The notes under the pieces were generated by a model, which did not search any database, was not told the origin of the DNA, and was given only the letters and a program-made list of their open reading frames with translations. A stretch of 60,000 bases of DNA, from contig NC_088323.1 of the NCBI RefSeq assembly GCF_910592395.1, forward strand, positions 808,001-868,000, in the 5' to 3' direction. The position numbers and the translations under genes were made by a program. The stretch's first letter is position 1, and each line of letters begins with the position of its first letter. Positions 1-14,329 of this stretch are shown in pieces. This DNA is from Lineus longissimus. Lineage: Eukaryota; Nemertea; Pilidiophora; Heteronemertea; Lineidae.

Positions 1-3000
1 TTAGTGACATTTACAAGTGTACGTATTATTGAGGATTGGTTTCCGATGAAGGAAAATGCCATCCTGGGGTATTTTGCAAAACACTGATCAATGTTTGCAC
101 GTGTGTGGGCTCTTTGAAGACAGAACGTTTGAGTATGAGGATACTTTGTGTTGAGGACTTAGTGTGCTCCTATACCTTCGACAGTCATTAGTGTTACTCT
201 TTGAAGATATAGTATGGATACAAGGACATCTTGTCTCATGATCTTCCTTCAGACAAACAAGGGTTAACCAAAATTTCTCCCCCAACTGTCGTGAATCATC
301 GTGACACGTGAAGACTCAATCAAGTGTAAAAATTGGTGAAGTTCAACCATGCCCGGATTGATACGGCAAATGATTGCTTCCCACTTAACACTGATTGGTC
401 AAAAAAGTGAAGTACAGCTGTGAAAAGACGGCGCTTGTTGATTGGTTGTCTTCTTTTTGTGTAGTAATGGTCTCTGAAAGGAGATCTCGCGTGGATAGAA
501 GAGGAATTGTTGCGAATAGCCGCGTGAGTCATGTTACAAAAAGTCTTGGAAATCCCCGGGTTTCCTGAACGTGGTTATGTGATGGTGTAGCTCATCCGTG
601 AAAGTGACACCGTCTTTGAAGGATGTCCTTGATCGAGGGATCAAATAGCCCAGCCATTGATACACCAGGCGGTGACAGAAGTCAACAATGATTCACTTTG
701 GGGTGGAAGTTGCTTTTTGATACTTTTGAGATGATCCACTCGAAAGTGATAGTGACGTTTTTCCTTTGTCATTCATTGGGAAAGTATCTTAATTCTATAT
801 CTTCTATTGTACCTTGTCTCCGCAAAATGTGATACTGTGACGATAAGAAGCTAGGAGAGAAACACTGGCCAAGTGTTCGTGTTCAAGTGTTAGACAATGA
901 GAACAATAGGTTTGATGATTTCGGAAGTACAGTATACGATACTATGTCACAGAAGTTAACAATGATTTCATCTTTAAACCGATACTGTAATACGAAGAGT
1001 TCACATAATGGATCATGCTGCTTCCAATGACACTCACTCTGATTTTGATTTCAATCCACTATTAACACCACGCTTTCGACCTTCAGCAAAGATTTTTTCA
1101 TGCCATTGCTAATTTGAGATATGGTTTGATTTCGACCAGGACTCGTAGCATGCCTAATCACAACAGCTGCACTAACCGTTCACCAGATTCACATTCCTGT
1201 GGTGGCCGATCGTCGCTAGAGGCACTTTCCAATCAACCTGTATCTGTCCCCGACAAACATCAAGTGATTCAATTTGGCAGTATCGAATTCGAGGGATGAA
1301 TCACTGGCAGAAAAACTGTCAACTACAGGATGCTAGGAATCCAAATTATGCTGTTAGCCTTTAACCCTTGCAGGTCTTGGTAGTCCTGTTCAGCTGAGCT
1401 CATTAGACTTAACGCACAGTTAAGAGTTAAAGATAGTGTAACCTCTTTTGAACCACCAGGCCCTGGTGACATCCCAACTCTTGCCGCTTGACTTACCTTC
1501 GTTTCTGATACAGAATTTCGGATCCGATGCTCATTCAACTTGTTGCCCTTGCTGCCTAGCATCTGATGGCATCCAGCCATCCACCTCAATTCATTTCTTC
1601 ACATGAATCATAGCAGTACTCTTGAGGTTACTCAACCGTGCTCTGACATTGTCGATGTGATCAAGCATGTCATGCCTTGTGATATCTGCCATCGCGAAAA
1701 TTGAGAGGCAACCCGATTCTTTGAGCATGCTAATGAAATTGATTTTAAAAAATCCTGTGATCTGTTTGTACATAAATCAAAAACCGGTCTTACTTTCGTT
1801 GGCGTGGCCCCAAACTTAGTTGTTAATTCATTTTTTATCAAATTTTATCAAGTAAGAATGTCATGTACCGAGCTTTTTCCCCGCCTCGAAGACCACAGGA
1901 ATTCTTAGATACAGCCTAGGAATGTTATACGATCGTCTCCACTTGTATAGCGATACCTTTGCGAGGAGACTGCCGATGTAGCTATGATCTAAAGACACTA
2001 AGTGGTGGCAGTTCCGGATCTCTTACGGGGAAATAGCTGACCAAGGGCCCTGAAAAGGTAAAGTAAAGACGTGGGTGGATGATAGAATTAACGTTGCTTT
2101 GATATACTTTTAGCTTCATTTGGTGACCTAATTAACAACTCTTAACAGGTTTCAGTTTCTTTTGGTTCGAAGGGTTCTTCATTGGACCCTAGATAGAGGT
2201 GGTAGTGCACAGCAGTACATACTGACATGATGTAATAAAAACCCTATCCTTGCCTGCTTCTTCACCCACACGACTTGTACCTGTAGCGTAAGCCACTAAC
2301 TGTTGCCACCATCCCTTGCTTTCCCGTAGCTTTGCTTACTTCCTTGCCAGGAAATAAACGGAGAAAAGAAGAGCATTGTTATATTCGCTAATACCCACTT
2401 ACTGCCTGCCTTCTTCCAACAATCAGCGCTAAGACTTCCACTGGCCTCTTAGACGCAGCTGGCATTCCTGTCCACCGATTCCCCCTTGAAAGATACATGT
2501 ACGGAACTATGGCTAGCAAATTAGATTCATTGAAATTGGTATTCGTATTGTTTGCGCTCCCCAGATTAGTCTCTGCCTGTTGCTTGTCAAAGTTTTTTCT
2601 TCCCGAGTTGAGTTGATTAGAATAGCGTGTGTACTGACAGTCCAGAGATGGAGAAGCCGTACTTGCAAGATAGACAAGCCATACTCTCTCGAGGTATGTG
2701 GTCAAGAGGCTGTCACGCGAGACAGGAGACATGCGGCCATGCGTTTTTTTCTGTTTTATTTCCAATTTGACGGTTTCATTATTCCATCAACGAATAGACT
2801 GCTTGAAGTCGTTGTAGGGCAAAACGAATTACTCTGGCAAGATCTTTCGCGTGAGGTAGTGAACATAAGGTTGCTACAATTTGATCTCATATTCGCACAT
2901 TCTCGGAAATAAACGGGAATTTCCGGAAGACAGAGCATTCTAGCAGCAAAATCGTAACCTCGTCCATGTGTGTATCATTAGAGATTGAACTGCATGTGGT

Positions 3001-4436
3001 CCAAAGATGTTGGTGTTCTTTCGAGTCGGGGTTGGAGCTGAGATTTGACATTCAATCATTGCAGATGGATTTCTCATTCAATTAGATCAAATCAGAATGG
3101 CCAATAATAAAAAAGACACTTTGATAGGTGTAGGTAGTTGTCCTGTCAACTTGAAAAATAGCTAAGCTTTTTGTAGTTGAAATGTCAAGCAACCAAATAA
3201 AAGAATAATTTGAATTTCAAAACGAGAGTTTGAAAGAAGTGGGAAAATACTGTGTAGAACATCATGTGAAATGGAAATCGAAATGGTTTCCTTTGAAGTT
3301 ATCATGCAAAGTTCAAAGGTTACAGAGACTTCCAACTTTTCATTTTGAAAATATAGTTTGCGCTCCAACCCACGAACAGATACTTTGAAACAATTTTTCA
3401 AATCCTTCACTTCTTATGTTTAAGGTCGTCTGCGGATGAGCTTAGATCAGATAAAGCCGCGATCACACTGCTCTGTTCCTGACATGTCTTAATATAGCTT
3501 CGTACCAGAAGGCTCCGGTTGTTCAAAGAAATTCATCTTGTAAGATCTTATCCGTTATCTCCAGGTACTTCAAGTGTCTTGTGACATCGCTGACAGCATC
3601 ACAGCAAATATAGACACTTAACTTATGATATTTCAATAATTAGTTTGATCAGGGAGATATCTGTGGTTTGACGTGTTTGATGTATAATCTTGTTGTAGTT
3701 GCATTACACGAACAGACGCCACTGCACGGAAAAGAAAGCCGCAATTGCTGGGAAGATTTTTCAGAACTTTGCTGTAAATTCCTCGGTTTTGGTGATGTTT
3801 TGTCAAATACCGGCTAAGTATAGCCTTTAAAGATAGTTTGGACTTTGAAGTTTCGAATGAGATATAACATTGTTCACCGGCTGCATTTTCTGCATAAAAT
3901 CTCTAATAGTTGAGTGCCACTTTATCGTGAAATGCACTATAGATGTATTACAAGAGAAGTTGATCAGCATAAAAGCTCACAAGCTCGAAACCTCTTTCTA
4001 AGAGTGTTGGTAAACTGTGGACAGCGCTATCAACATGCAGATGCTCTACATGTGCTGTAAATATGAGACAGCAACCACTACAAAGTAGATCTGCTACTGT
4101 AAGGGTTAACATGTTAGCATGCAGCTAATCAGTGCAATTTCATCCTCGAACACGCATACTATTGTCCCAGCCTATTTAGATGTAACTCGTTTTGTACCAA
4201 ATCCACTAGCCACACCTTCACATGGAGGGTAGAACAATACCAGCTCTGACGAACTCGCAGTGATGGATTCCTAGATATCTCGAGTTTTATTGATGTCTTT
4301 GTTGAGTGGGTATGTTTTAATTGATTGTGCATGCACATTGCGTGAGGTTTATTAGTTGTAATCTCTGATCGATATCACAGGCTGCCGGCAATCTTCACTT
4401 GCGTAGCATGCATGTGACTTGTTTCTCAACTCTGAT
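1..4436. other. Non-coding, nothing recognised
   Basis: Only short scattered frames (up to 125 codons on either strand) without domains, splice context or codon bias. No repeat family recognised. Confidence 0.6.
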
Positions 4437-4453
4437 TTGACTTTCTTCTAAGT

Positions 4454-4583
4454 TTTTAAGGTTTTTAATGACGTCCGTCATCACCTCACGTCTTCTGTTG
4501 TACTTGTATATAAAAAAAAAAAAGGAATATCCGAAACGTCGTCTATTTCATACAACGTTGTAGTGTTGTTTTTTATATCAATC
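4454..4583. mobile_element. 130-bp insertion with a 17-bp target-site duplication
   Basis: Identical 17-mers TTGACTTTCTTCTAAGT flank it at 4437-4453 and 4584-4600. The insert holds a 12-A run, then CCGAAACGTCGTC, then CAACGTTG and a T-rich end. CCGAAACGTC strings are common at the ends of Penelope-like and some other retroelements, but no hammerhead core CTGATGA is present, so the class is open. Confidence 0.6.
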
Positions 4584-4600
4584 TTGACTTTCTTCTAAGT

Positions 4601-6429
4601 CCTCTTAAGTTCACTCCCGGGAATTTAACATCGCTTAAACCTCTCTCGATTTGAAAGGTTGTATAAAACCATGAGACTCAGGATACAGTTACAGGTGGAT
4701 CGCAAGAGGTCTAGAATGTCCCAAAGGAACATCGTTGCTTTCTTCCACCATCATAACATGCATCACCACGGCGCAAGATGATTTCTTACGCTCTGCCTCT
4801 GTCCACCCGAATACGAATCATTACCCATCCATATCATGTCTTAAGAGCGGATGAAAGAGCTTCCCTAGAGGATTGATTTTCAACATTAGGAATTCAGCGC
4901 GATGAGTAGCCAGGTTCCGTTGACGAAAGACTAAGAGAATGGGCAATGTAACTGGCATTCTTCACCTGTTGCAGGGATCGCTTTGACAGGCAAATGACAG
5001 GGCAAAGCTAGTAGATTCTGATAACTTATTCATGTGATAACTGGCTTTGACAATTGCCATTACTTCGTCAAACTTAAAGAAAACATTTGGCTCCCGTTTG
5101 GTATTCCCCAAAGAATCAACAAAGTCAGCTCAACCGAATATCCTAGACAGGAAGCATTTTTATTTTCTTGCATTAGGAACTTTTCTGAACCTGCTGTCTT
5201 CGGAAGACCGCATTATGTCCCTTGGGATGCATTAATTGTCCACCAACATTTCTCCAGAAAGAAATTGGTCGTCGTGGATTTGGTATTCCCACCAGTTGAC
5301 TTTCTTTGTGCTTTGATTAGAACCCATGGGATATCCGTAGAGATGGCTCTTGAATTAGGAATATAACCTAGGAATGACATAATCTTTTTGGCGGAAGTTT
5401 GGGAGACACTTTGTAGTTAAAATAGTCCCGGCTGTTCACTTTGTCTTCGTTTCTGCGTCACCCAAAGACAAATTGGTGTCTGAAATGCAAGGAGTAACGA
5501 ATACGGCCCAATCGCAAGGGATAAACGCTAGACACCTGATTGATTAGCTACAGCTGCCTGTCGACTGGTGGAGATCAGAGGTCAATATTGATTCTAGGAT
5601 AATGAATTATTCTGAGCTATGTAATCGAATGACAAGATAGCTTCATGGTATACTAGTGTAATGTTGTGGCAGGGGGCTTTTGTACAGCTCTCCCCTTATT
5701 TGATCAAATCATGATGGTAATTGACAAGATATTGAGCAAACTACACTGGCTACGTGCTGATAAGAAAGTGTTGTGGCCATTCTGCCGCAGGAGTTGGTCA
5801 CTGAGACTCGAACCATCAACAGTTTTTACTCAGTGGCTTAAGGCGGTGGAAAAAGCTGTTTTCCTAACAAGTTCACGCCAGATACCCAATGCTGTATTTG
5901 GTATTCCAGTAGCTTTCGCTATGCTAGACATGATTGCACAAGGGACATGCAATTCGTCAGAGAATCAATTATTCAGAATAGTGTGATAAAGCGACGTGAT
6001 GAATTCATTTGGTCCTGTCTGGCCAGGAAGTGTGAACATTCTTCAAATTGACGTGTAGAAGTTTGCGGCTCAGCTAGTGGTGGCCACTTTTGGTGAATGC
6101 TTGATAAGTAGAGTAGAGGGATAACAAATTAAGTTTACTGGGCAACCCACATCCACGACATCCCCTAAGGCAACATGCCTCCCCTTCCTACCCCGAGTAA
6201 TTTACGAAGTTGGTTTCGAAACCTAGAGCCTGGTTGGTCGACGTGACCATGTTAAGTTTATGAAATAAAAACTTCATTAGCTTTTCTCTTGAAATTGTTA
6301 TAATGCCACTCATAATACAGGTTTGAGAAGCTAGCTTTATTTGAGACTTCTTGATTCTTTTTTTTACAACATATTAGTATTGCGAGCATCCACCTCGTCT
6401 ATGTTGATAAAAAAAGGTAAGACCCTACA
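4601..6429. other. Non-coding, nothing recognised
   Basis: Frames of 110 and 106 codons at 5034-5366 and 5666-5986 show no motif or splice support. Confidence 0.55.
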
Positions 6430-6527
6430 CTTAATCAGTATTATCAAAGCATTGCCACAACAAAAACTCCAATATCTCTTCCGCAAATCTACCTACATGC
6501 TGATGATGCCGTCCTTTTTCTAAACCA
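6430..6527 (+). mobile_element. LINE reverse-transcriptase relic with ADD motif
   Basis: One frame reads ALPQQKLQYL, matching the INDLPQ-type block of LINE reverse transcriptase. After a frameshift another reads IYLHADDAVLFL, the catalytic [YF]-A-D-D box with Tyr changed to His. Spacing and order fit a jockey/CR1-like polymerase. It is frameshifted and has stops nearby, so it is dead. Confidence 0.65.
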
Positions 6528-9500
6528 CTAAGTCACGTTTCTCACGTTTTTCCTCCAATATGTCACCTTTGACATTAGATCATCTTGGCGACACGAACGG
6601 ACAAACTGGCCATTCGAAATAATCGGGTTACATATTCGCGATGTCCAACATTAGATTGATTTTTTCGTGACGTTTATGAGTTTTTAATGATAGAGTCCAT
6701 GATTGCCAGGTGAGGTCAGAGGGAGGACAATTCGATGAAACTGACTATTGGAATTGTGTTACAAATTCATATGTCCATCATCCGCTAGATTCGTTGGGAG
6801 CTTGTTTCAAAGGCTATATGGTTTATGGGTCATCTCATCTTGCATATGTTGATTAAGCAAGTACGTTCGGACTACTGTTAGATCTGTATCGTCAGTAACA
6901 AATTGAACGGGAAGCCACCAAAGCTTCACGAATTGCAGTAACCTGTTTATCACATTTCGACAAACTGTACCAACAATGCTATACTAGCTTGATGTTGAAG
7001 CTGATTTGAGTTTCTGATCAATGAGATGGGGTTTATGTTATGTATTTTGACTTAGCTAAACAGAGGAAGAAAAACTATTACCAACTTTCCTAGCCGCAAT
7101 TGATCATATCTGCTTTCCAGACGAATAAGCATATTGCCTTTGAGCTTTCTTCGAATCTCTAAGTCTAATTAGATAATGCAATGCCGGCTAATTCCCTTTA
7201 AAAGAGCCTTTATCCACACTGTCACGTCCTAGCTTTCATCGCATTCAATAATGTGATTTGTTTCTATTTTTCTCTCATTCGCAGTTAAACACATCAAATA
7301 GTGGAGGCGAGAAAGGACAAAGGTAGGTGGGGCTTTTTGGTCTTGTGGCGTTCTCAATAAATAGTCGGTCGGGGAAATGATTCATGATTTTGATTTTGAT
7401 ATTGTGAAATTAGGGTCAAATTCCTTTAAAAACGGTTTTAGAGAATGACATTTGATGAGTTTGATCATGAGATAGGAGCACTGACCAAGATAGTCCAGGA
7501 GCTGAGTATTGACTAAGAGGTTTAAGAAATAATCAAAATCAGGTTGAGATCTTTGCTGAGAACCTCTTCACCCTTAACCGTTTGTACTGGTCGTTTTTTC
7601 AATGATAACAACAATGGGTAAAAGGTGGAACTGACGGCGTTCTATTTCGAAAATAGGACAAAAAGAGTTACACATCTCGAGCATTAGATACAATTTTGAT
7701 TAATATGTGCACACATCCATTTACTGATCCTTCACAGGTTGCTTCCCTAGTTAAGAGGTTTTTGTTAAGCATTCTCCGGCATTTACATCGCTCATATTTA
7801 TACTTAATATGTCCCGTTAAAAGCAAGACAAATTTATACGTATGTGACAAAGAATTGATGGGAAGTATGTATTTTTATCTGGATATAATGGTAACGGGAA
7901 TATATATCAAAAGGTTAGAAGTGATGTTGCGAGCTGTTATTATATTTACGAATAAGTAGTGATAATGCTAGTCTACTGCGATGGTAAAAGTCGCAAATAG
8001 GTGGGACATTATTCTTAGTGTTGCTGGTACAAGAAGTGCGCCTTCAGATTATTGTAAAAAACAACTGACTTCTTAGAAAGTTGAGTAAGCTGACTGAGTG
8101 AGAGATTGGCCCTGCGTGGTAATTTGATATCTAAGAGGGTCTAAGTAAAAGTATCCGAAATAATAAAGTGGTTTGCCATTATGTGAGTTAGGGTCAGTTT
8201 AAAACCCACGATCAACAACAACCACCAATATGACATGGTTGGTGTAGAATATTGAGGAAGATTCAAAACTATAGAAATGGAACGAAAATATCCAAGAAAC
8301 ACCCCTTATACTGAAGATGACAGCAGATAGAACATCTTGAACATGCCACAAAAATAGTTTGACAACGCGTGCTTTTAACTATCGCCGTGTCAGAAATACG
8401 TTTTTAATGTGTTCTTTTTTCTTAATCATAGAGTTTAGAGGCGAGAAGTCGATGAGATTCTATTTATACCTGAGATTTACTTTGAAAGAAGCTGCATGGC
8501 GTTTTTGTGCTACTTGGCTGAGTGGTGCTCAGGGATAGTCTGGGCTTGATGGTATAATCCTACGGCTGCCGCTTGACATCTATGTTGCTCTCATTGGATA
8601 ATATCGAGATTGGAAATTTCTTCTACGATAGCTAAAAGTGTTGTGGAAATGAAGTGGCTGTTTTTGGCAAAACGCTTCATTTTGATATTATTGTTTTAGG
8701 CAACGTTTTGTTGGATTATGTTGCGATGGGATTTAGTGAACTGAAGTGGTTACAATTGGGGAAAGTTTCATTTTGAAATGACTCAGGAGACGATTTTTTT
8801 GGGAAATGTCGGGATGATGGTTTATTTTACGTTAGCTGAAGCTGCCCTGGTTCGAAGACTTTTTTGTTGAGATCAGCTTCATTTTCCATTGCCTGTTCAG
8901 ATGACATGTCGTTCATTATGAAAAAAAGTGACCGTTTCGTTTGCTTAAAAGCCGACTAAAACAGTTCAAAGTATACATAGCACATATGTAACTCAGGTTG
9001 AATGACTGACAGACTTATTTCAGCCAGTATGTCGGTTTGTATTTGGTTTTCCAGTGATCTTTGACAACCGCTATGTTCCATTCTATTCTCCGCTAACCTA
9101 TGTCAATAGCAGGAAATGTTTTTGCGTTTTCGGTTAGCCAACTCTAAGCTATCTCCCCAAATGTCAAACACATTTAAGTATTGAAACGATCTTCAGATTT
9201 AAAAGTGACATACCGAAGATATGTACGCCTACGTATGAATGTGACGATCCAAGTGAAAAGTAATGCAACTGTAGATGACATTTCGGTAGTCCCACCCAAA
9301 GAAGAATAGGATACAACTGATATGTAATCAAATTAACAAGATCCACATTATTATCAGTCGTTAATTGCGTCTACTACCTTAACTGATTTAGAATCGTCTA
9401 GCTATACTGGAGATGATCTGCACAAAGTAAAGGCGCACCTTGGAGGTATCTCAGCTGCTTAGATAGATGTTCGTACGTCTCAGGCGAGAAATTACTTTGT

Positions 9501-10286
9501 TACGAGAATATCATATTAAACGATATCTCAGCAATGGTTGGTACCACTGTGATGTGGCGCGAGTTGCGATCACAGCTGCTGTTCTCATTGGTAGGCCCTA
9601 TATACGATCAAAATCTTCTGATGTACACATGGAATTAGATGTTGTCCTGAAGGGGGGGGGGGTGTGTAACGAATCACAGGTGCCAGTTTCCGACCAATCA
9701 ATTAACCTCTGATGCGGTTTGTTAAAATTTCCCTGGAGGATGAGAGCGCTGTAAATTCCGGTACAAACGTTATAGATGGCCTTTTAACCTTTAATGCATC
9801 AAACCCACTCACATGCCACGTATGATTTGCCAGATCAGTTTGAGTGGGGACCATTGTTTTATGAGTGAACAATTTTACTAATAACTAAAATAATAGGCAG
9901 TTCTTTTTGTAACTCAAAAGTCGATACAGTTCTTCATCATTGAAATTGAACAAAAGTGTTTTGCAATAGTTTTTCTAAAAAAATTTTTTTTCGAAAAATT
10001 GTCGGGAATTTCTTTATTTCATTTTCAATTTGTAACTGGTTACAATACAACCCCTAGATGTCTATTACTGTATTTTGAATCGTTTAGCTGTTTTTGAATT
10101 AAGTATTAACCATATGAATTGTTTCTAATATTGCTATTCCAAATCGCAACTTTAAGTTCAAATGGAAATAGATGCACGTGCGAACCGAAATAACACTAGC
10201 ATTGTACTGTATTGGAATCAATATAAAACAAGTGTCGGACTGAGTATATTTTAGCATTGAAATGTAAATTAGAGAGGAAACCATTC
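6528..10286. other. Non-coding, AT-rich
   Basis: No gene or repeat seen apart from the G run at 9652. Confidence 0.6.
9652..9662 (+). repeat. Poly-G run (11 G)
   Basis: Eleven consecutive G. A second run of twelve lies at 42677. These are slippage-prone and may also be assembly-sensitive. Confidence 0.9.
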
Positions 10287-10359
10287 GGGACCGGCGATTC
10301 TTGGTCGTCATAGCGGGGTGGTCGCGTTACAGGGGTGGTCGCCGATCGGGGTTCCACTG
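10287..10359 (-). mobile_element. DNA-transposon terminal repeat, pogo-like, solo end
   Basis: On the minus strand it begins TA-CAGTGGAACCCC, followed by two copies of GCGACCACCCC. CAGT termini next to a TA dinucleotide are usual for Tc1/mariner-pogo type elements. A related CGACCACCCCGGTAACGCGA occurs at 32154-32173. No transposase is seen. Confidence 0.5.
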
Positions 10360-13300
10360 TAATTGTATTCCAAACGAGTTGGGGGAAAAACAGTACACCT
10401 AATATGCAAATGTGAATGAGATTTCGTTGTGTTATAAATCTTTCACCAGAATTAAAATTCATGAGATTGTCCACTGGTTGTACATCTCCATACAGGGTTG
10501 ACATAAAATGCAATTTCGGAATTGATAGCTTTTGTACCCAGCATCTCGTCTCCTGGTAAATTGGACCAATATGGCCGCAAGCAGGTGAAACATGGAAAGA
10601 AAGAGCTTAAATGGCTTAAGGGGATTATACTTCATTGAGAACAGTAATCGAAAATTGTGATTAAAATTTCACGAGTCTCTTTGTCTCTGGGTGAGTAGGA
10701 TGTGACATTTATGACGAGGTTACAAATCAGGGCCAGGTTTGCCGTGATGCTGCGCAGATGGATGACATTAGAACTCTTCAACATTGAATGCTGTAATATC
10801 ACAGCGGGGTTCATGGCGACGATGGCATGGAAGTAATCGAAGTGAAAAATCTCATCATGAGTTATAACAGTTACAGAACTATGCCACATTAAATATGGAT
10901 CAATCGAGATTTACCTTGGATAACCAAATAGCTGCATGATGCTTCCTGGCTGCATTAAAATACGAAATATAGAAATATAGGTCAGCAGACAAAAAAAATG
11001 TGCTAGAGAAACAGCCTTTGTCATTAGTAACCAACAGCCAAGTCCTGTCCGACGAAAAAATGTAGAACACACAATCCTGGAATAAACATCTATCAAATTA
11101 CACAATGCTATTGTAGATTACCTATTAAACCTATCAGCAGCACATCCTGAATATGTAAAAAGCACATCAAAAGTCATACTTCAAATTTGTTTGGCTAAAC
11201 CAACAAGTAAAACATCAATCATAGTATAGCTAATGGCATCGACTCGTTTCCATATTTTTTTCCCTAATAGATATTGCCCCAAAAAGGCTGCGATTATCTG
11301 GGGAAATTAGATGCATACAGACACATACAAATTATCTAATACATGTATCTCGTGTCTTTGTGTTATAAATCGTGAATGCAATCAAAGCTAAGGCAACAAT
11401 TAATAGAGTACGCTCTAGGCTAATGAAATCATCAATTAATGCTGTCTTCGTTTGAGGTAGCGTGGAACCAACTTGATGGAATGCTCTTCGGGGAGGGAGT
11501 TAATTAGAATACCTCTTGCGGGGAAGCATGATTGTACAGTGTGTTAGCATTGCATTAGAATCCGAGCGTACTGTTGGTATCTTGTTTTGTGATGATTTAT
11601 GATTGGTACTCTAACATTCCTAAGGGATGAGGTAAGGCTTGCGGAACCATGTCAAAAGCATAGGATGCGAAAGCTCCATTCCCTGCAACAGCCAGTTGCC
11701 AACATATGTCTCTTGAGACCGCATTCGCCAACATGAGGTAGACCATGCTATGCATCAGATATACTCTTTGTTGGTTGCCTTGTTTGACGCCAGAGTAACA
11801 GTGGGTGACCTCATTTCCCCCTTCCTTTCTATGACTGTAATGTCATAGACTTTACTACAATTGCATCCCTGCAGAGCGTTGGGAAATCTACCGCCAATGC
11901 GTTGAACATTTCGGTTAAAGGCGTCACATGATATCGAAAAAAGATTGCTTACACAATCATTGTGCACACAAAGTTGTGTGCACTCCATGACTGACAACAT
12001 CGATTATAAAACCTTGAGCCATTTATCGAACCATCTGGTGCTGCAAGCTTCGCTATTATTTGCAAGACAATGAGGGGAAAGCGAAAGAAGTCGACAGCTA
12101 ATGTCTTCACATTATCTTCAAAAGTGGATCTCGTTACGATTCCGAATGCCGAGTTGGTTTCAGCATATTGGCGGAATCGCGCGTGATGTTGTCTGTAGAA
12201 TGCAAGGCATCGGCTGAATTACGGTATATGTATTTTGGTAAACTGAACGGAACTTGAACCTGAAAAACACACTGTACCAAAATAGACTCGGCTCTGTGAG
12301 GATCTGTCACGTAGAGACTTCTGTGGTGAATTCTGCCAACAAGAAGTGAAAAGAACGTGTTTCCTGCAGTGTACGATCTTGACGTGTATTCTGCCACTTT
12401 TTATGTCAACGATGCAAAAGATCAAAGTTACATTGCAACTTTGAAGCCTTACGTTGTCGCTATGTCAGCCTAGCATTATCCAAAATTAAAGTGCCATCTA
12501 GGTAGTTATTCGTCCTTATTATCCGATTCAACCAATAACACATCGCCGTCAGTAACTCTAACAGCATCATATATCTGTAATGCCAATTGCGAACGTATAC
12601 ACATCAACTCAAGGAAGTGAAAATCGGTGAGAAAAACATACATTTGCGATTGTAGGTTTGGCAAATTCATTTAGTCTTCCATGCAGATAGATAAGAAGAC
12701 TCTTGAAAGTGTGCTATTTCCATAGCTTCAAATTTGATTTGGATCGAAATCCAGATAAATATTTACAAACTCCAGTTTGATTAGTTGCAGTGTTTGTCTT
12801 CCCTGCTATTGATTGGTTAAGATATTTGTTATCTTCTTTCTGGTTGGTTGCGGTATTTGCCATGTTTCTTATCTTCTTTTTGATTGGATATACAGTTTGA
12901 TCTCCAGATTCCCTGAACACATTCCTTGTGCGAATTCCACAGAAAGCTCTGACAATGATAAGCAACCATGTCTGCAATATGTGGACAATGAGATGGAGTG
13001 TACTTTTTTGTGGACCATGTCACGCTGCAACTGCTGATTCTAGACGATTACCTTACCATTAGCTTTTCTCAGTTGCTTCTAAAGCACAGGCAAGAACGGT
13101 TATTTTGGTATGGTGAAAGCGGAGCACCTTTCTTCTGTTTGTTGTGATAAATTGAGAATTCTGGCTAAAGGTTGTCCACAAAGGTTTCAAAAGCATGACC
13201 ATTCACCGTACCTGAGGTTGAAGGTACGAAAGCGTATCTCTCTCCTTGCTATTGGCGATCAATGAGAAGTGATGCCGTCACTTGGTGATGCCGATACCAG

Positions 13301-14046
13301 ACACAAAGGTACCTCAGCCGCTTCGGGATTGATGTGATCGTCTTTCTGCTAATTGCACACGCTTTTGAATGTGCTGCTTCGAGGTAGTGGCACTCTCAAA
13401 ACGGGATCAAGGGTTATGAAGTCAGGGGAGATTTTTCAAGGATCATAGAATAAGGTCTTCAGAGGTTGAGGGAGAACAAAGTGGCTTCATTACAGGAGCT
13501 GGTTGCATTGGTACGCCTACTAAAAATTAGTCGCAAGGCAGAGTGAGGATGTTTGACCTGAGATCAAAGCTTTTGAAGTTGACAAGTCGGCAAAAGTCGC
13601 TTTATTAATCGCATGAAAGACGAATTAGTTTTTGATAAAAATCATGTTTCTGCCAATTCAATTGGTTCAATTCAACAGACTCTATATTGACGTTGGTATC
13701 TCCAAACCACTCCTTTTGCTCTGAAACACAACCTCTCGTATTTGTCTGTGGAGTTTATCACGGGTCAATTCTGCAAGATCAGTGACTAGAGTGCTCTAAA
13801 TATGTTTCTGTAGGTCCAGGATAGGACTCTTGTTCTTCAGCATCCAGAAACAAACATGACCCTGATTTCTAACATCGATCACGTTTCTCAAGTTGAAAAG
13901 CTCTGGCTTGGTCTCTACAAAGTTTCACGGCAAATCCGTGCACTTCTTCATCGCGAGATTCATCTTTTTATACATTCTCCGCATCTCCTTTTACATTTCA
14001 TGATACAGCCGTGTTCCTACACGAATTCGTGTTTTTACGTTATTTT
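10360..14046. other. Non-coding apart from a minisatellite
   Basis: Contains the minisatellite at 12.8 kb. The remaining frames are under 110 codons and unrecognised. Confidence 0.6.
12779..12893. repeat. Imperfect minisatellite, unit about 30-40 bp
   Basis: Blocks GATTAGTTG, GATTGGTTA, TGGTTGGTTG and GATTGGATA recur, each followed by ATTTG and a TTATCTTCTTT tract. On the minus strand it is open and reads repeated NTATNQ peptides, probably by chance. Confidence 0.5.
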
Positions 14047-14124
14047 ACAAAATGTCGTAAAAAGTTATGAAGACAAAATGTCGTAAAAAGGTTTTAAGGC
14101 AGAATGTCGAAAAAAGATATTAAG
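14047..14124 (+). repeat. 26-bp tandem repeat, three copies
   Basis: Units of the form ACAAAATGTCGTAAAAAG plus eight bases start at 14047, 14073 and 14099. The first two are nearly identical; the third has diverged. Confidence 0.85.
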
Positions 14125-14211
14125 ACACATCCAGAACATGAAGATGTTGCACGAAGTCTTAGCATAGTGTGTCATTAGTTGCAATGCTACACTGAAATCT
14201 CCAAACTACTA

Positions 14212-14329
14212 CCAAGGGAATAGCGCACCGCATTGCTAATACGGTTGTTGCGCTTAGCAAAATTGTTGCCGCCTTGGGACCCATTCGGCGGTAGCTTGGG
14301 TACTAAATACGTATTAGCTATTCCCTAGG
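14212..14329. mobile_element. Foldback element, 118 bp
   Basis: The left end CCAAGGGAATAGC matches the inverse of the right end GCTATTCCCTAGG in 12 of 13 positions. An inner GCTAATACG pairs with CGTATTAGC, and GCCGCC with GGCGGT near the centre. No open frame. Probably a small MITE. Confidence 0.6.

Noticed and set aside
4520-4560. Hammerhead ribozyme suggested by CCGAAACGTC
   Set aside because: The required CTGATGA core and pairing stems are not present upstream.
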